Origin: Bifidobacteriaceae bacterium
GTDB taxonomy: Bacteria; Actinomycetota; Actinomycetes; Actinomycetales; Bifidobacteriaceae
Reading direction: 5' to 3'
DNA length: 56,860 nucleotides
Assembly (NCBI GenBank): GCA_022650895.1
Contig: JALCQC010000015.1
Location: 1 to 56,860, forward strand
Shown here: positions 1 to 9,720 of the stretch, piece by piece
Numbering within the stretch: the first letter of the stretch is position 1
Layout of the letters: each line of letters begins with the position of its first letter
Made by a program: the position numbers and the translations under genes
The notes under the pieces: generated by a model
The model's database searches: none
What the model was told of the DNA's origin: nothing
Seen by the model: the letters and a program-made list of their open reading frames with translations, nothing else

Positions 1-175
1 CCAGTATTTCATTCGCCGGCTTGAACGAGGTGCCAACCGTCCATACAAGTGGAACAACCGTCAACATTGCAATGAAACAGACAGCTACCCACCAGACAAC
101 TTGAGCGACAACACGGCGAGGAGTAAACCCGTGCTTTCGTAAAGCACGGAGGTCGACTGCTTGTACCGCACTCAT
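1..175 (-). CDS. ABC transporter permease, MalG-type (partial, N-terminus only)
   Basis: The reverse strand from 175 reads 58 codons into the window edge without a stop, starting MSAVQAVDLRALRKHG and continuing into a hydrophobic first membrane segment (about residues 24-46), then TSFKPANEIL. TSFKP after the first transmembrane helix is typical of the second permease (MalG type) of CUT1 carbohydrate ABC importers. The start ATG overlaps the stop of the upstream permease gene by four bases (ATGA), which implies translational coupling. It would pair with that permease to form the membrane channel for a mannose-containing glycan. The rest of the gene, and probably the binding protein, lie to the left of the window. 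Confidence 0.85.
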   Translation of the reverse strand, partial: MSAVQAVDLRALRKHGFTPRRVVAQVVWWVAVCFIAMLTVVPLVWTVGTSFKPANEIL

Positions 176-1143
176 TCTGAATCCTCCTTATTTACGATAC
201 GCATATTGATCAAAGAAAAAACAAGAATAACGGCGAAAAGAACAAACGACAGTGCAGACGCATAGCCCATCTTCAGGGAGCCGAAGCCTTGGTTGAAGAT
301 GTAGTAGACGATGGTGACCGTGGCGGTTCCAGGACCTCCACCTGTCAAAAGGTATGCTTGGTCGAACACTTGGAACGAACCGATGATGAGTTGGATCGTC
401 ACGAGAAACATTGTTGGCCGGATGCTGGGAATCGTCACGTTGAGGAGAACCTGCCATGAGTTTGCTCCATCCAGACGAGCCGCTTCCTTCAACTCTGTTG
501 GCACACTCTGCAGGCCTCCGAGGAAGATGATCATATTGGTTCCGAAACCAGCCCATACGCTCATCAGCACAATCGCAAGCATCGTATATCGAGGATCATC
601 GAGCCAGCTTGGTCCAGGGATGCCGAACCAACCCAAAAGGGAGTTCAGCATTCCCTTGTCCTTGTTGAGCACCCATGCCCAAATAATCGCAGTGGCGACG
701 CTGGAAGACACTACAGGAATGTAAAACAGCGTTCTAAAGATCTTCGCCGACCACGTCTGCCTATTAAGCAACAGGGCTGTGCCCAGGGAAACCACCAATC
801 CAAGAGGAACAAAGAGGATTGTGTAGTAGAAGGTGTTCTTCATCGCCACCCAGAAAAACGGATCCTTGAACACCTCGATAAAGTTCTGCAGACCCACCCA
901 GTTCGGAGCCTGTATCACTGAGTAATCGGTCAAGCTCGTACCCGCGGCAAGGATCAGCGGAAGGATGGAGAAAATGAGAAAGAATAAAAGAGGAATCGCC
1001 AGAAACATCCATGCCGCATGAGTCTGCTTGCGCAAGGACACATTTCTCGGATTTTCCATCAGCACATTACTTGGATTCTTTTTCTTCTCTCGACGATTCC
1101 CCCCAATCTTTAGCCGCCGCTTTACCACATCTGGGCTACTCAT
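172..1143 (-). CDS. ABC transporter permease, MalF/UgpA-type (carbohydrate)
   Basis: A 323-residue integral membrane protein. A basic cytoplasmic N-terminus of about 45 residues is followed by a first membrane segment (WMFLAIPLLFFLIFSILPLI) and five more. The sequence EAARLDGANSWQ near residue 220 is the EAA loop that docks on the ATPase subunit, as in MalF. It has the length and pattern of the first permease of a CUT1 sugar importer. A GGGAGGG ribosome site precedes the chosen ATG. It lies downstream of GH38, GH31 and GH125 genes on the same strand, so the imported substrate is probably a mannose-rich oligosaccharide. No ATPase gene is seen; bifidobacterial CUT1 systems usually share a multitask ATPase encoded elsewhere. 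Confidence 0.9.
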   Translation of the reverse strand: MSSPDVVKRRLKIGGNRREKKKNPSNVLMENPRNVSLRKQTHAAWMFLAIPLLFFLIFSILPLILAAGTSLTDYSVIQAPNWVGLQNFIEVFKDPFFWVAMKNTFYYTILFVPLGLVVSLGTALLLNRQTWSAKIFRTLFYIPVVSSSVATAIIWAWVLNKDKGMLNSLLGWFGIPGPSWLDDPRYTMLAIVLMSVWAGFGTNMIIFLGGLQSVPTELKEAARLDGANSWQVLLNVTIPSIRPTMFLVTIQLIIGSFQVFDQAYLLTGGGPGTATVTIVYYIFNQGFGSLKMGYASALSFVLFAVILVFSLINMRIVNKEDSE

Positions 1144-1192
1144 TTTCAGTCCCTCCCATCATTAGTTGTCTCATTCATGTCAAGAACGCACA

Positions 1193-2458
1193 CTAAAAAC
1201 CAGCAAGTCTCAAAACGAATTCGCAATACATCGCATTGGCCCATGAGAACCATGGTCTCGTGTATTTAGTGGGATCGTTCGCATCAAAGGACTCATGGAT
1301 AAAACCCGTTCCGGCATCAGTGGAGGAAAGAGTTTCAAGCAACCGACTCTTTTCTTCTTCATCCGATGACGTGATGCCTTGTGTGGCAAGTGCAATGGGC
1401 CAGATATATCCGGAAGGAGTGTGAGGACTACCGATACCTTCAGCCGCAGAGCCCGAGTACCAATATGGATTATCAGTGGACAGAACCATTTTTCGGGTAC
1501 GCGCATAAGTGTCTTCGTCCGATGTCCATCCGAGGAAGGGCATTGAAAGCAGGCTGGGAAGATTCCCATCGTCCATGAGCAGGACATTGCCCCGGCCATC
1601 GACTTCGTAGGCATAGACCTTCCCCCACTTTTCGGTCTCCACCGTTCCGTACTCTGCGATTCCCCTTTCAATGTCACTTGCAAGAGAAAGGGCTTGGTGA
1701 GCCAGCTCATGATTGGAGAACTCGTTCTCCACAATCTTTGCGGCCAATCTCAGAGTTAAGACAGCAAAAGCGTTTCCAGGAATGTTATAGCCATAGACCG
1801 TCGCATCATCACTTGGCCTGAAACCGCTCCACGTCATGCCAGTAAACGCTGATTCCGGCCCCTTCCCATCACGCACCAAGGTGTCTGTTGGAGCCAGAGG
1901 GTCCGGCCTCTCAAACAGATAGGTCGACTGTGATTCATGGTTTTGCTCGGTACGCCATACGCGGATAATCGCAGAAAGCGCGTCCTCGAAGTCGCCGAGA
2001 TGCTCCTTCGTGCCGCCCTTACTCCACACTTCATAAGCAAGCAGTAAAGGTGAGCACAAAGAATCGACTTCATACTTCCTCTCCCAGATCCAGGGACTCA
2101 TCTGTGTCTTATCGTCCTGATGTCCTGCGGAGTTGGCGCTGGGGTTGAAGGCATTTGCGTAGGGATCCAGAAGGACGTCATCAAGCTGTTTCCTCGACAC
2201 ACCTACCGCCAATTCGAGTAAGTTCTCATCGTCACCGATAAAGCGCAGGTAAGGCAATAACTGCCACAGGGAATCACGGAGCCACATGGCAGGGATGTCT
2301 CCGGTAACCATGAAGGCTGTCCCATCGTCATCAAAATAAACGGCTGAGCTCAAAGTGTCCATAAAACACTTTTCGAAAATTGCCGCTGCCTTGGGCGAAA
2401 CTGTGTCTCTTACCTTTGAAAAGACCTTGTTCCGTAGAGAATCCGAGATTTCCGTCAT
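1193..2458 (-). CDS. GH125 exo-alpha-mannosidase (metal-independent)
   Basis: A 421-residue protein of the DUF1237/GH125 family, whose members remove alpha-1,6-linked mannose from non-reducing ends without a metal ion. Family marks are IPAMWLRDSLWQLLPYLR near residue 60, DPYANAFN near residue 100, SPWIWERKYEVDSLCSPLLL, and the C-terminal PWFSWANAMYCEFVL. No signal peptide is visible, so the enzyme should act in the cytoplasm on imported oligosaccharides. An in-frame ORF extends 26 codons further upstream, but the ATG at 2458 (MTEISDSLRNK) matches the family N-terminus and is preceded by GAAGAAAG. It sits between GH31 and the permease genes and is probably co-transcribed with them. Confidence 0.88.
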   Translation of the reverse strand: MTEISDSLRNKVFSKVRDTVSPKAAAIFEKCFMDTLSSAVYFDDDGTAFMVTGDIPAMWLRDSLWQLLPYLRFIGDDENLLELAVGVSRKQLDDVLLDPYANAFNPSANSAGHQDDKTQMSPWIWERKYEVDSLCSPLLLAYEVWSKGGTKEHLGDFEDALSAIIRVWRTEQNHESQSTYLFERPDPLAPTDTLVRDGKGPESAFTGMTWSGFRPSDDATVYGYNIPGNAFAVLTLRLAAKIVENEFSNHELAHQALSLASDIERGIAEYGTVETEKWGKVYAYEVDGRGNVLLMDDGNLPSLLSMPFLGWTSDEDTYARTRKMVLSTDNPYWYSGSAAEGIGSPHTPSGYIWPIALATQGITSSDEEEKSRLLETLSSTDAGTGFIHESFDANDPTKYTRPWFSWANAMYCEFVLRLAGF

Positions 2459-2572
2459 CCTTTGACACTTTCTTCGATGAATGCTTCCTTGCATTACCAC
2501 GAACATAATAACATACTTTTTATATATTTGAATCATTATGTATAAATAAAGATAAATATATTCTATTTCCTC
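2459..2572 (-). promoter_or_regulatory. AT-rich spacer with possible internal promoter before GH125
   Basis: This 114-bp gap between GH31 and GH125 is much richer in A and T than its surroundings. On the minus strand TTTATA is followed after about 16 bases by TATAAA, a plausible sigma-A promoter. It also carries the string TATGTATA, which appears in the operator-like palindrome upstream of the GH38 gene. No terminator is visible between the genes, so an extra promoter would boost the distal GH125/ABC genes. This is inference from sequence only. Confidence 0.3.
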
Positions 2573-4870
2573 TTACTGAGGGCAGCGTACGTACTTTTGC
2601 ACCTGCTGATCGAACGTCAATGAGACCGTCGTTTCCCCAGCCTCTATGTCAACGCGTTCATAAAGAGGGGCATATCCGCGATGAACCAAGGAAACCTCGG
2701 CGTGCCGTCCCCTCATCTTCACCTGATATGTGTTGAAAGCACCTTCACGATAGGCAAAACTTTCCCCATCATCTTGATAGTGCAGATACGTTGCCGAATC
2801 TCCCCATACCTTGAAGGTGATTTTGTTCTCGGACGACACATCAACAGAATCAGTAACCACTCGCAGGGGAAGAATCGTCCCTTCTCTCACAAACAGGGGC
2901 AACGAGTCGATACCCGCTTTCACAACAACATACTGACCGCCTTCGAATCTCTCGCCCGTCCAAAAATCGAACCAATTATCTGCAGGCAAATACACAAGCC
3001 GATGATCCGTACCGGGAGTCAGTACCGGTGCCACCAATAAATTCTCCCCCACGAGGAACTCATCGTTGAGATTCTTGACTTCCTCATCCTTCTCATAATG
3101 CATTACAAGGGGACGCATCACAGGTAGACCAGTCTTCTCCTCTTTGGCGAAGAGATCATAGAGATAGTCAATGAAGGAATACCTCAGCCTGACGTACTTT
3201 CGATAGATTGAAAGAGTTGGCTCCCCAAAGCGCCATGGCTCTTGAAGCCTTGTCCCCACACAACTGTGATTTCTGAAAAGCGGTGAAAACACGGCTGCCT
3301 CAATCCAGCGGGAAAGCAGTTCCCCTGTGGTGTCATCGAGGAAACCACCAATGTCTGCGCCCACAAAGCTGAATCCACTGAGTCCTAGATTGCATAGTTG
3401 TGGAATCGACATCCGCAAGTGTTCCCACGAACTGCGATTATCGCCAGTCCATACAGTGCTATATTTCTGCGTTCCAGCATATGCAGCACGGCTGATGACG
3501 AAGGGCCGCTTGCCGGTTTGCTCCTTCTGTCCCTCATACGTCGCCCGGGCCATATTATGCCCGTACACATTGTGCATCTGCTCAATGGTGGAAGGCCTGT
3601 CTTCGTCATAGAAAACCGTGTCTGCGGGTAGCGGCCCGTCGAAACTAGCGGGCTCATTCATGTCGTTCCACACTCCGGAGACGCCATTATCCGTCAAGAA
3701 CTTCTGCTTGTGCGCCCACCAGTCACGGACCTCGGCACGACCGAAATCCGGAAATGCGGATTCTCCGGGCCACACCCGATTGATATATGTCTTCCCCTCT
3801 GGAGACATGGCAAAGAAGTGATTCTTCTCTCCCTCGGTAAACACCGGGTAGTCTGGATCCATTTTCACGCCTGGATCGATAATGACAACAACCTTTATCC
3901 CCCTCTTCTTCAGTTCATTTGCCATTTTTTTCAGATCGGGGAACCTTCGAGGATCAGTGGTGAAAACCCTATATCCCTTCATATAGTCGATGTCGAGATG
4001 TATGGCATCACACGGTATTCCAAATTTACGCAAAGTCTTGGCGACAGTCATGACTTCGCTCTCGTTGATGTATCCCCAACGAGACTGCTGATAACCGAGT
4101 GTCCATTTTTGCGGCAGAGGGGTTCTCCCCGTCAAAAATGTGTAATTTCTGACTACGTCAGCCATCGTCTCTCCACCGATGAGGTAATAGTCGATAGGGC
4201 CACACTTGGCAGAATAATAGAAATATTCAGAGCTTTCCTTGCCAAGATCGAAATGGCTAGCGTAGGTATTGTCAAAGAAAATTCCATAAACGACATTCGA
4301 GCGCAACCCAATGATGAAAGGAATGCTCTTATACAGTTTGGTCGTGGACTCAAGCTGATTTCCCTCATCGGTGTTCCAATTGTCGTAAGCGTAGCCCCGC
4401 TTATCCAAGAACCCCGTTTTATCCCCGAGACCATAAAAATGCTCATCCGAATGAAGTTGCTTGACCACCTCGCGCGTCGATGTCGCTGTATCCTTCTGTG
4501 CTTGATGGCCCTCCGCCTCCATCAAGGCAAGCTGCTCAGCACTCGTCATGCGGGGCAACGGCGATCTTTCGCCACGATAGTCACACAAAACTGGAGTTCC
4601 GTCCCGTTTATACATATCTATAAAACCGTCGGAGTCCACTTCTATGCGAAGCGCGGACGTGGTGATGGAAGTTAGTGCTTCATCATGCTCAATGTCCACG
4701 TCGACATCCTGGCTGCACTCACCGTCCACCGCATAAGAATGTTGCGAAAGTGTAGGTCCCACCTGCACCCGAACGATTTCGGGTGTGATGACACTCAACC
4801 GCAGGGGCCCCAGTAGGGTGCCTTGCAGGTCAATGACTCGATGATCACTTTTCTCTTCAACGTTGCACAT
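2573..4870 (-). CDS. GH31 family alpha-glycosidase
   Basis: A 765-residue GH31 enzyme with an N-terminal beta-sandwich, a (beta/alpha)8 barrel and C-terminal beta domains. The catalytic nucleophile is in GVWNDMNEPASF (Asp403), and the acid/base region is WTGDNRSSWEHLR. The run HLDIDYMKGYRVFTTDPRRFPD is the usual substrate-pocket strand. GH31 enzymes include alpha-glucosidases, alpha-xylosidases, glucosidase II-like enzymes and sulfoquinovosidases; the sequence alone does not choose between them. No signal peptide is seen. Its place between GH38 and GH125 mannosidases suggests that it trims alpha-glucose or another alpha cap from a mannose-containing glycan. It starts 91 bp after GH38 and probably shares its transcript. 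Confidence 0.9.
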   Translation of the reverse strand: MCNVEEKSDHRVIDLQGTLLGPLRLSVITPEIVRVQVGPTLSQHSYAVDGECSQDVDVDIEHDEALTSITTSALRIEVDSDGFIDMYKRDGTPVLCDYRGERSPLPRMTSAEQLALMEAEGHQAQKDTATSTREVVKQLHSDEHFYGLGDKTGFLDKRGYAYDNWNTDEGNQLESTTKLYKSIPFIIGLRSNVVYGIFFDNTYASHFDLGKESSEYFYYSAKCGPIDYYLIGGETMADVVRNYTFLTGRTPLPQKWTLGYQQSRWGYINESEVMTVAKTLRKFGIPCDAIHLDIDYMKGYRVFTTDPRRFPDLKKMANELKKRGIKVVVIIDPGVKMDPDYPVFTEGEKNHFFAMSPEGKTYINRVWPGESAFPDFGRAEVRDWWAHKQKFLTDNGVSGVWNDMNEPASFDGPLPADTVFYDEDRPSTIEQMHNVYGHNMARATYEGQKEQTGKRPFVISRAAYAGTQKYSTVWTGDNRSSWEHLRMSIPQLCNLGLSGFSFVGADIGGFLDDTTGELLSRWIEAAVFSPLFRNHSCVGTRLQEPWRFGEPTLSIYRKYVRLRYSFIDYLYDLFAKEEKTGLPVMRPLVMHYEKDEEVKNLNDEFLVGENLLVAPVLTPGTDHRLVYLPADNWFDFWTGERFEGGQYVVVKAGIDSLPLFVREGTILPLRVVTDSVDVSSENKITFKVWGDSATYLHYQDDGESFAYREGAFNTYQVKMRGRHAEVSLVHRGYAPLYERVDIEAGETTVSLTFDQQVQKYVRCPQ

Positions 4871-4961
4871 GTCTCAATCCCTTGAAAACTAACGACGGTC
4901 CGGAATCGCCTTTCCGCTCACCCAAGGCAAGTCCGGACCATCAGTCATTCCCTTTCCCCTG

Positions 4962-7900
4962 TTAAAACTTGAATCTCAATGTGACGACTTGGAAGGAATG
5001 AAGCGCGAGCTTCACCACCTCGCCGGGTTGCGCCTCGACGATGGACTTCGGAACGTTGGGGTTGTCCACTTCGATCAGCCCCACCTCTTGGACGCTCTTC
5101 CATGGACGATCCAGTTTCACCGATCCCTGCTCGCCTGTTCCAAGAGACTCGTAAACCCTGACGATGAGATCTCCCGAACGGTCCTCTGCCAGTTTCACTG
5201 ATTCGACAAGCACTCCCTCAGCATCCACTGACATCAAAGGCGTGATGGCACGAGCACCGCTGACAGCTCTTGCTGGCACATTCAGCCTGTATCCCTGACG
5301 AATGGTTTCCTTGACGCTCTTGCCGACTCCAAAGCTGACAGTCGAGTCTTGCTCGGCAATGTCGGCGTCTGGCATCGGCCAGTGGACCGCACGGAGCAGT
5401 GAAACTCGCATGCCGATCCCAGGCCTGCCATCGCTCATCTTTATCTCGCGGATATCATGACCGTACTTTGAATCATTCGCAAGGCCGACTCCGTGTTCCT
5501 TGTCACCCACGAACACCCAACGATGCGCAACAGTTTCGTACCGTGCCTCATCCCATGAAGTATTCGTATGGGTCGGACGCTCAATATGCCCGTATTGAAT
5601 TTCAGAGAGCGCGGAGGCAGAGAAATCCTTCACCGGAAATGCCTGCTTAAGTACTTTGTCACTCTCGTGCCAATCCACATGGGTGTGAATCTTCAAAGCA
5701 TCAACGTCCATATCCAACGTGATGGTCTGCTCGTAAGCGGAACTCCCAAGGAGTCCCGAAACTCTGACAACACCATCAGAATCAACGTCGATGTCTTTGA
5801 CTTCGGCACCTGGCAAGGGCATCTTCATGTACGTATCCTGAATGTCCCACGCTTCCCATTGCGACGGAACGTCCCTGAAAAGTTGAAGATCATTGCCCGG
5901 AAGGTTAGGGTCGATGCTCTCTTTCCCACTGCGCAGATCAACAGCCGATATTATTTTCCCTTCCTCGGAAAGGACATACGCAACATTGGCGTTGCTCAAG
6001 GAAATCGTTCCATCGGCATTTTTCTCAACCTTTGCAGAAGGCTCTTCTGCCGGCGCGATTGCCAGCGGGGCCACACCCGCTTGAGCAAATGGAGAAGAAT
6101 TCGCCTCCAGCCGCATATTCCCGTCACCCACCAGCGAGGCGATAGCTGAGTGGATAATCGCTTCTGCATCGATCTCCATCTTCCGATAAGCTTCCTCAGC
6201 GTCTTCGTAAACCCACTCCATGGCAGACCCCGGAAGGACATCGTGGAATTGGTACAGCAAGGTGTTCTGCCACATATCCTGCAGCGCATCATAGGGGTAT
6301 TCGAAGTCGCTTGACAACGCCGCGTGAGCGGACCACAGTTCGGCTTCCCGGAGCAGGGATTCCATCCTGCGGTTGCCTTGCTTGGTCTTTGCCTGCGTCG
6401 TCGACGTCCCTCGATGCATCTCCAAATAGAGCTCTCCCACCCAACGGGGAGGATCCTTCAGTTCTGCCTGCGCCTTTTCAAAAAATTCCTCAGGTGATGC
6501 AATTTGGATGGTAGGAGAGCCTTCCAGATTCTTCTGAAGGTCAATCCTCTTCATCATTTCGCGAGTTGGTCCACCGCCACCGTCGCCGTAGCCAAAGAGC
6601 AGAATACTTGTGTTGCCCTTCCCTTTTTCCTTATAACGCTTCTCCGAGAGCGCCACATCGCGGGGGCTAACCTGCGACCCATAGGTATCTGACGGCGGGA
6701 AATGTGCGAACAGTTCCGAGCCATCAATTCCTTCCCAAATAAATGAATTATGCGGGAAAGTGTTCGTGTCGTTCCATGACATCTTTTGCGTCAGAAAATA
6801 ATCGCAACCTGCCAATTTCGCAATTTGGGGGAAGGCTCCCGAATATCCAAAACTGTCGGGCAACCACGCAATCTTCGAAGAAGTCCCGAATTCTTTTTCA
6901 AAGAATCGAGTTGCGTAAAGGAATTGTCTGGCCAGCGACTCACCAGACGGCATATTGATATCGCTTTCAACCCACATTCCTCCAACTGGAATGAAGTCTC
7001 CGCTCTTCACCTTTTCTTTGACCCTATCGAATAATTCAGGATACTTTTCCTTCAGCCACTTGTATTGCTGAGCCGAGGAAGCGGCAAACTTGAAATCTGG
7101 ATACTCCTCCATCAGTTCGAGAACGTTGCTGAAAGTTCTCGCAACCTTACGTTTCGTCTCACGCTCTGGCCACAGCCAAATGGTATCGATGTGAGCATGC
7201 CCGATGGAGAAAATCGAATGACTGTCCTTCGGAGCGGGCTGCGAAAGCACTTCCTTGAGGCAGTCCCTCGCCGCCTGAGCCGTTCCAGGAATGTCCGCCG
7301 GATCCATCACATTCATGGCATCTTCAAAACTGGCCATAATGTTTGCATATCGGGTTCGTGACGGATCAAGCTCTTTGACAAGCCCCTCAAGCACTTCCAA
7401 TTCCTGAATGAGATTCCACACGCGCAGATCGAGAAGGCTGATCTCGATCTTTCCCACCTTATAAAGTTCAGGTCCGGTGCTGACGCCTTTTTTACCAAAG
7501 GGAGTCGTGAACTCCGGTGGATTGACAAACAGTCGTGGATTTGCCGCTGCCTCAATATAATAGTGGAAATCCTGACCGCAGTCAGGAAGTGGAACCCTAG
7601 AGTTCCAAGGCTCTACGGCCTTAATGATCGTACCGTCCTCATCCCTGACAAGTGCTTCTGCCTGGAAACCGGGCATGATGTAATCTTTCTTGCCCAAGTC
7701 GACAAGGAGCTCAGGCTGGTGATTTTCCAACTCACTTGACCACTCCTGGGGAACTGTTCCCTCTACTTGAAACCACCAAGTGTCCCATGGGGAACCCCAC
7801 GGTTGCCCGATCTCAACCCTCTCATAGGGAGCACTCTTTGCAGCAGCAAAATCTACTGGCTCTCCCCCTACTTTCCATCCGAGAATGTCGAGTGGCACCT

Positions 7901-7985
7901 TTTGTGAATATTGATTCGGCAGAAGATATCGCGCCACGAATCGGTCCAGTCGCCTAAAAACCATCTCATAATGAGTGTCTGGCAT
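4962..7985 (-). CDS. GH38 alpha-mannosidase
   Basis: A 1007-residue GH38 enzyme hydrolysing terminal alpha-mannose. Marks are SIGHAHIDTIWLWPERETKRK (zinc ligands near residue 262), AWLPDSFGYSGAFPQI (catalytic nucleophile Asp), YGDGGGGPTREMM, and HDVLPGSAMEWVYEDA. Length and order fit the bacterial and fungal cytosolic class, with the C-terminal beta domains present. There is no signal peptide, so it acts on imported glycans. The start is secured by a strong GAGGAGGAGA ribosome site six bases upstream. It is the first gene of the minus-strand glycoside operon and is preceded by a good promoter at 8043-8070. Confidence 0.93.
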   Translation of the reverse strand: MPDTHYEMVFRRLDRFVARYLLPNQYSQKVPLDILGWKVGGEPVDFAAAKSAPYERVEIGQPWGSPWDTWWFQVEGTVPQEWSSELENHQPELLVDLGKKDYIMPGFQAEALVRDEDGTIIKAVEPWNSRVPLPDCGQDFHYYIEAAANPRLFVNPPEFTTPFGKKGVSTGPELYKVGKIEISLLDLRVWNLIQELEVLEGLVKELDPSRTRYANIMASFEDAMNVMDPADIPGTAQAARDCLKEVLSQPAPKDSHSIFSIGHAHIDTIWLWPERETKRKVARTFSNVLELMEEYPDFKFAASSAQQYKWLKEKYPELFDRVKEKVKSGDFIPVGGMWVESDINMPSGESLARQFLYATRFFEKEFGTSSKIAWLPDSFGYSGAFPQIAKLAGCDYFLTQKMSWNDTNTFPHNSFIWEGIDGSELFAHFPPSDTYGSQVSPRDVALSEKRYKEKGKGNTSILLFGYGDGGGGPTREMMKRIDLQKNLEGSPTIQIASPEEFFEKAQAELKDPPRWVGELYLEMHRGTSTTQAKTKQGNRRMESLLREAELWSAHAALSSDFEYPYDALQDMWQNTLLYQFHDVLPGSAMEWVYEDAEEAYRKMEIDAEAIIHSAIASLVGDGNMRLEANSSPFAQAGVAPLAIAPAEEPSAKVEKNADGTISLSNANVAYVLSEEGKIISAVDLRSGKESIDPNLPGNDLQLFRDVPSQWEAWDIQDTYMKMPLPGAEVKDIDVDSDGVVRVSGLLGSSAYEQTITLDMDVDALKIHTHVDWHESDKVLKQAFPVKDFSASALSEIQYGHIERPTHTNTSWDEARYETVAHRWVFVGDKEHGVGLANDSKYGHDIREIKMSDGRPGIGMRVSLLRAVHWPMPDADIAEQDSTVSFGVGKSVKETIRQGYRLNVPARAVSGARAITPLMSVDAEGVLVESVKLAEDRSGDLIVRVYESLGTGEQGSVKLDRPWKSVQEVGLIEVDNPNVPKSIVEAQPGEVVKLALHSFQVVTLRFKF

Positions 7986-8042
7986 CAGTTCTCCTCCTCA
8001 TTGAGGTTCTTCATAACCTTAAAGATTCTTACAACACATTAA

Positions 8043-8070
8043 ATAATAATGTATATACATAAAATGTAAA
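8043..8070 (-). promoter_or_regulatory. Promoter of the GH38-GH31-GH125-ABC operon, with palindrome
   Basis: On the minus strand TTTACA (8070-8065) and TATTAT (8048-8043) are 16 bases apart, each 5/6 to the sigma-A consensus. The spacer contains a perfect 12-bp palindrome ATGTATATACAT (8049-8060), a likely repressor site. The 339-bp gap 7986-8324 holds this promoter, the terminator of the upstream gene and no ORF I can support. Confidence 0.5.
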
Positions 8071-8196
8071 ATCATATTAGAGTGTTGCCATATGCAGGCA
8101 GCTCAGATGATTTTCATTCCTGCTGCCGAAACGGCCTCATTACTTCATGCTGAGGCAAAATGGTCATCATGCCGTGAACGAGAGAGACCTTCCGAG

Positions 8197-8243
8197 AAAA
8201 ACAAAAACCCGAAACCAAAAGTATTGTCCTTCTTGGTTTCGGG
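8197..8243 (-). terminator. Rho-independent terminator of the MFS gene
   Basis: CCCGAAACCAA (8208-8218) pairs perfectly with TTGGTTTCGGG (8233-8243). On the minus strand the hairpin is followed by TTTTTGTTTTT. It lies 82 bp after the MFS stop codon and insulates the mannosidase operon. Confidence 0.88.
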
Positions 8244-8324
8244 AATATAAACAGAATTTAGTTTTGTTGCGAAGACAGGGAGCTACTTCAGAAAGTCATC
8301 ATTCCATTCCGATAACGCTTACCT

Positions 8325-9701
8325 TCATGCTGTGATGCTCCTTCTTCCCTTGAACAGGCTCCTGAGAAGTCCGCTCCTGAAAACCAAAACGATGATGACT
8401 GTGGCGAGAACCGCGACCCACGGAATGGAGAAACCTGCGGCGACTCCCGATTGGTCGATGAGAACGCCTGCCAGTGTCGATCCCAGCGACGAGCCCACGG
8501 CGGAGGCTGTACTCAGCCATGACAGTCCCTCAGTGAGATAGACTCCCGGCACGCTGTCTTCGATAATCATATTGCACGTGGCAAAAGTCGGAGAGACAAA
8601 CAGACCAATGATGAACTGCATAATGCACAGCACGAGCAGGTTGCCCCTCACAAAAGTGAAGGCGATGAATCCTAAGGTCAGAATGGTGAGGCAGAGCAGG
8701 TAACGCACCCACAGAGAACCACGCCACTGCCGGGAGCCATAGATGAGCGCCCCCACTAGGGAACCACATGCCATAGTGGCCATGACCACACCCACGATGT
8801 ATTCCTGCCCCTGCTCCTTCGTCATGGCGACAAGACACACATCGTAGGCGCTGAAGCTCATGGAAAATACGGTGAAGCTCGCCACCACCAGCAGCATGCC
8901 CGGGAAGCCGAGTGCAGTACGGGTTTTCATGGTGCGCATCAGCGCAATGGGTGACCGGCGGGAATGACGACGAGAGTGCCGAATCTCCTCCTGCTCCACT
9001 GTCTCGTTGCTGACGGTGGGCGCATAGGGAATTTCCGCGGAGCGTTCGACGTGAACCTCCTCCACTTTCATCGCGGGGGCCGCTGCGCTGCGCAGAGCAA
9101 AGAATACGGTGCCTCCAATCGCCAAAGCGATCAAAGGAACGAAAAGCTGAGAGACCGGGTGCACGGCCGTGGCGAGGAAGGTCGCCAGAACAGGGCCGAT
9201 CACATAGATCAGCTCATCTACCGCCGATTCAAACGAATAGGCGGAGGCCAGCATTTTTGTTTTCGTCTCAGGACTGTTCTCGCTGTCACGGCGCAGAACC
9301 CATGTCCAGCGAGTACGCACCAAGGCACCGAAACTGAACTGGGTGAGTCCCATCAGTATCGCCATCACATAGAGAGAGCCCATGGGAAAGCGGAAAAGAA
9401 TGGACGCAGCAAAAGCTGCGAGAGTGATGACGGAAAGAGGTAGGGCCACCCGTCCCACCACACGCTGCCCGTAACGGTCAAAGAGGCGTGCGAACACCGG
9501 GGTGGCGACGGCGGCGGAAATGACGTAGACGGCGCTGAGAGTTCCAGCACTCGTCCAGTTGCCATAAAGGTGGTTGATGGCGAGAACGATGCCCAGTGAG
9601 ATCATGGACATTGGCAGACGCGCAAGAGCTGCGGAGATACTGAACGACTTCGCCCCGGGAACCTTGAAAAGTTGCAGATAGGGGTTCTGATGCCCGCTCA
9701 T
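8325..9701 (-). CDS. MFS transporter (exporter-like, function unknown)
   Basis: A 458-residue membrane protein with about 12 hydrophobic segments. ARLFDRYGQRVVGR between segments 2 and 3 is an MFS motif A (G-x-x-x-D-R-x-G-R-R type). A hydrophilic cytoplasmic loop of about 45 residues (EVHVERSAEIPYAPTVSNE and the following RRHSRRS) separates the two six-helix halves. It resembles actinobacterial multidrug or unknown exporters. The next gene upstream is a GNAT acetyltransferase ending 19 bp before its start, so the two are probably co-transcribed. Substrate cannot be deduced. Confidence 0.8.
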   Translation of the reverse strand: MSGHQNPYLQLFKVPGAKSFSISAALARLPMSMISLGIVLAINHLYGNWTSAGTLSAVYVISAAVATPVFARLFDRYGQRVVGRVALPLSVITLAAFAASILFRFPMGSLYVMAILMGLTQFSFGALVRTRWTWVLRRDSENSPETKTKMLASAYSFESAVDELIYVIGPVLATFLATAVHPVSQLFVPLIALAIGGTVFFALRSAAAPAMKVEEVHVERSAEIPYAPTVSNETVEQEEIRHSRRHSRRSPIALMRTMKTRTALGFPGMLLVVASFTVFSMSFSAYDVCLVAMTKEQGQEYIVGVVMATMACGSLVGALIYGSRQWRGSLWVRYLLCLTILTLGFIAFTFVRGNLLVLCIMQFIIGLFVSPTFATCNMIIEDSVPGVYLTEGLSWLSTASAVGSSLGSTLAGVLIDQSGVAAGFSIPWVAVLATVIIVLVFRSGLLRSLFKGRRSITA

Positions 9702-9720
9702 CTCTCCTCCTTCGAATGCG

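Noticed and set aside
3710-4675. 321-codon open frame on the plus strand
   Set aside because: It lies fully antisense to the GH31 gene, which has clear catalytic motifs; the plus frame has no ribosome site or family features.
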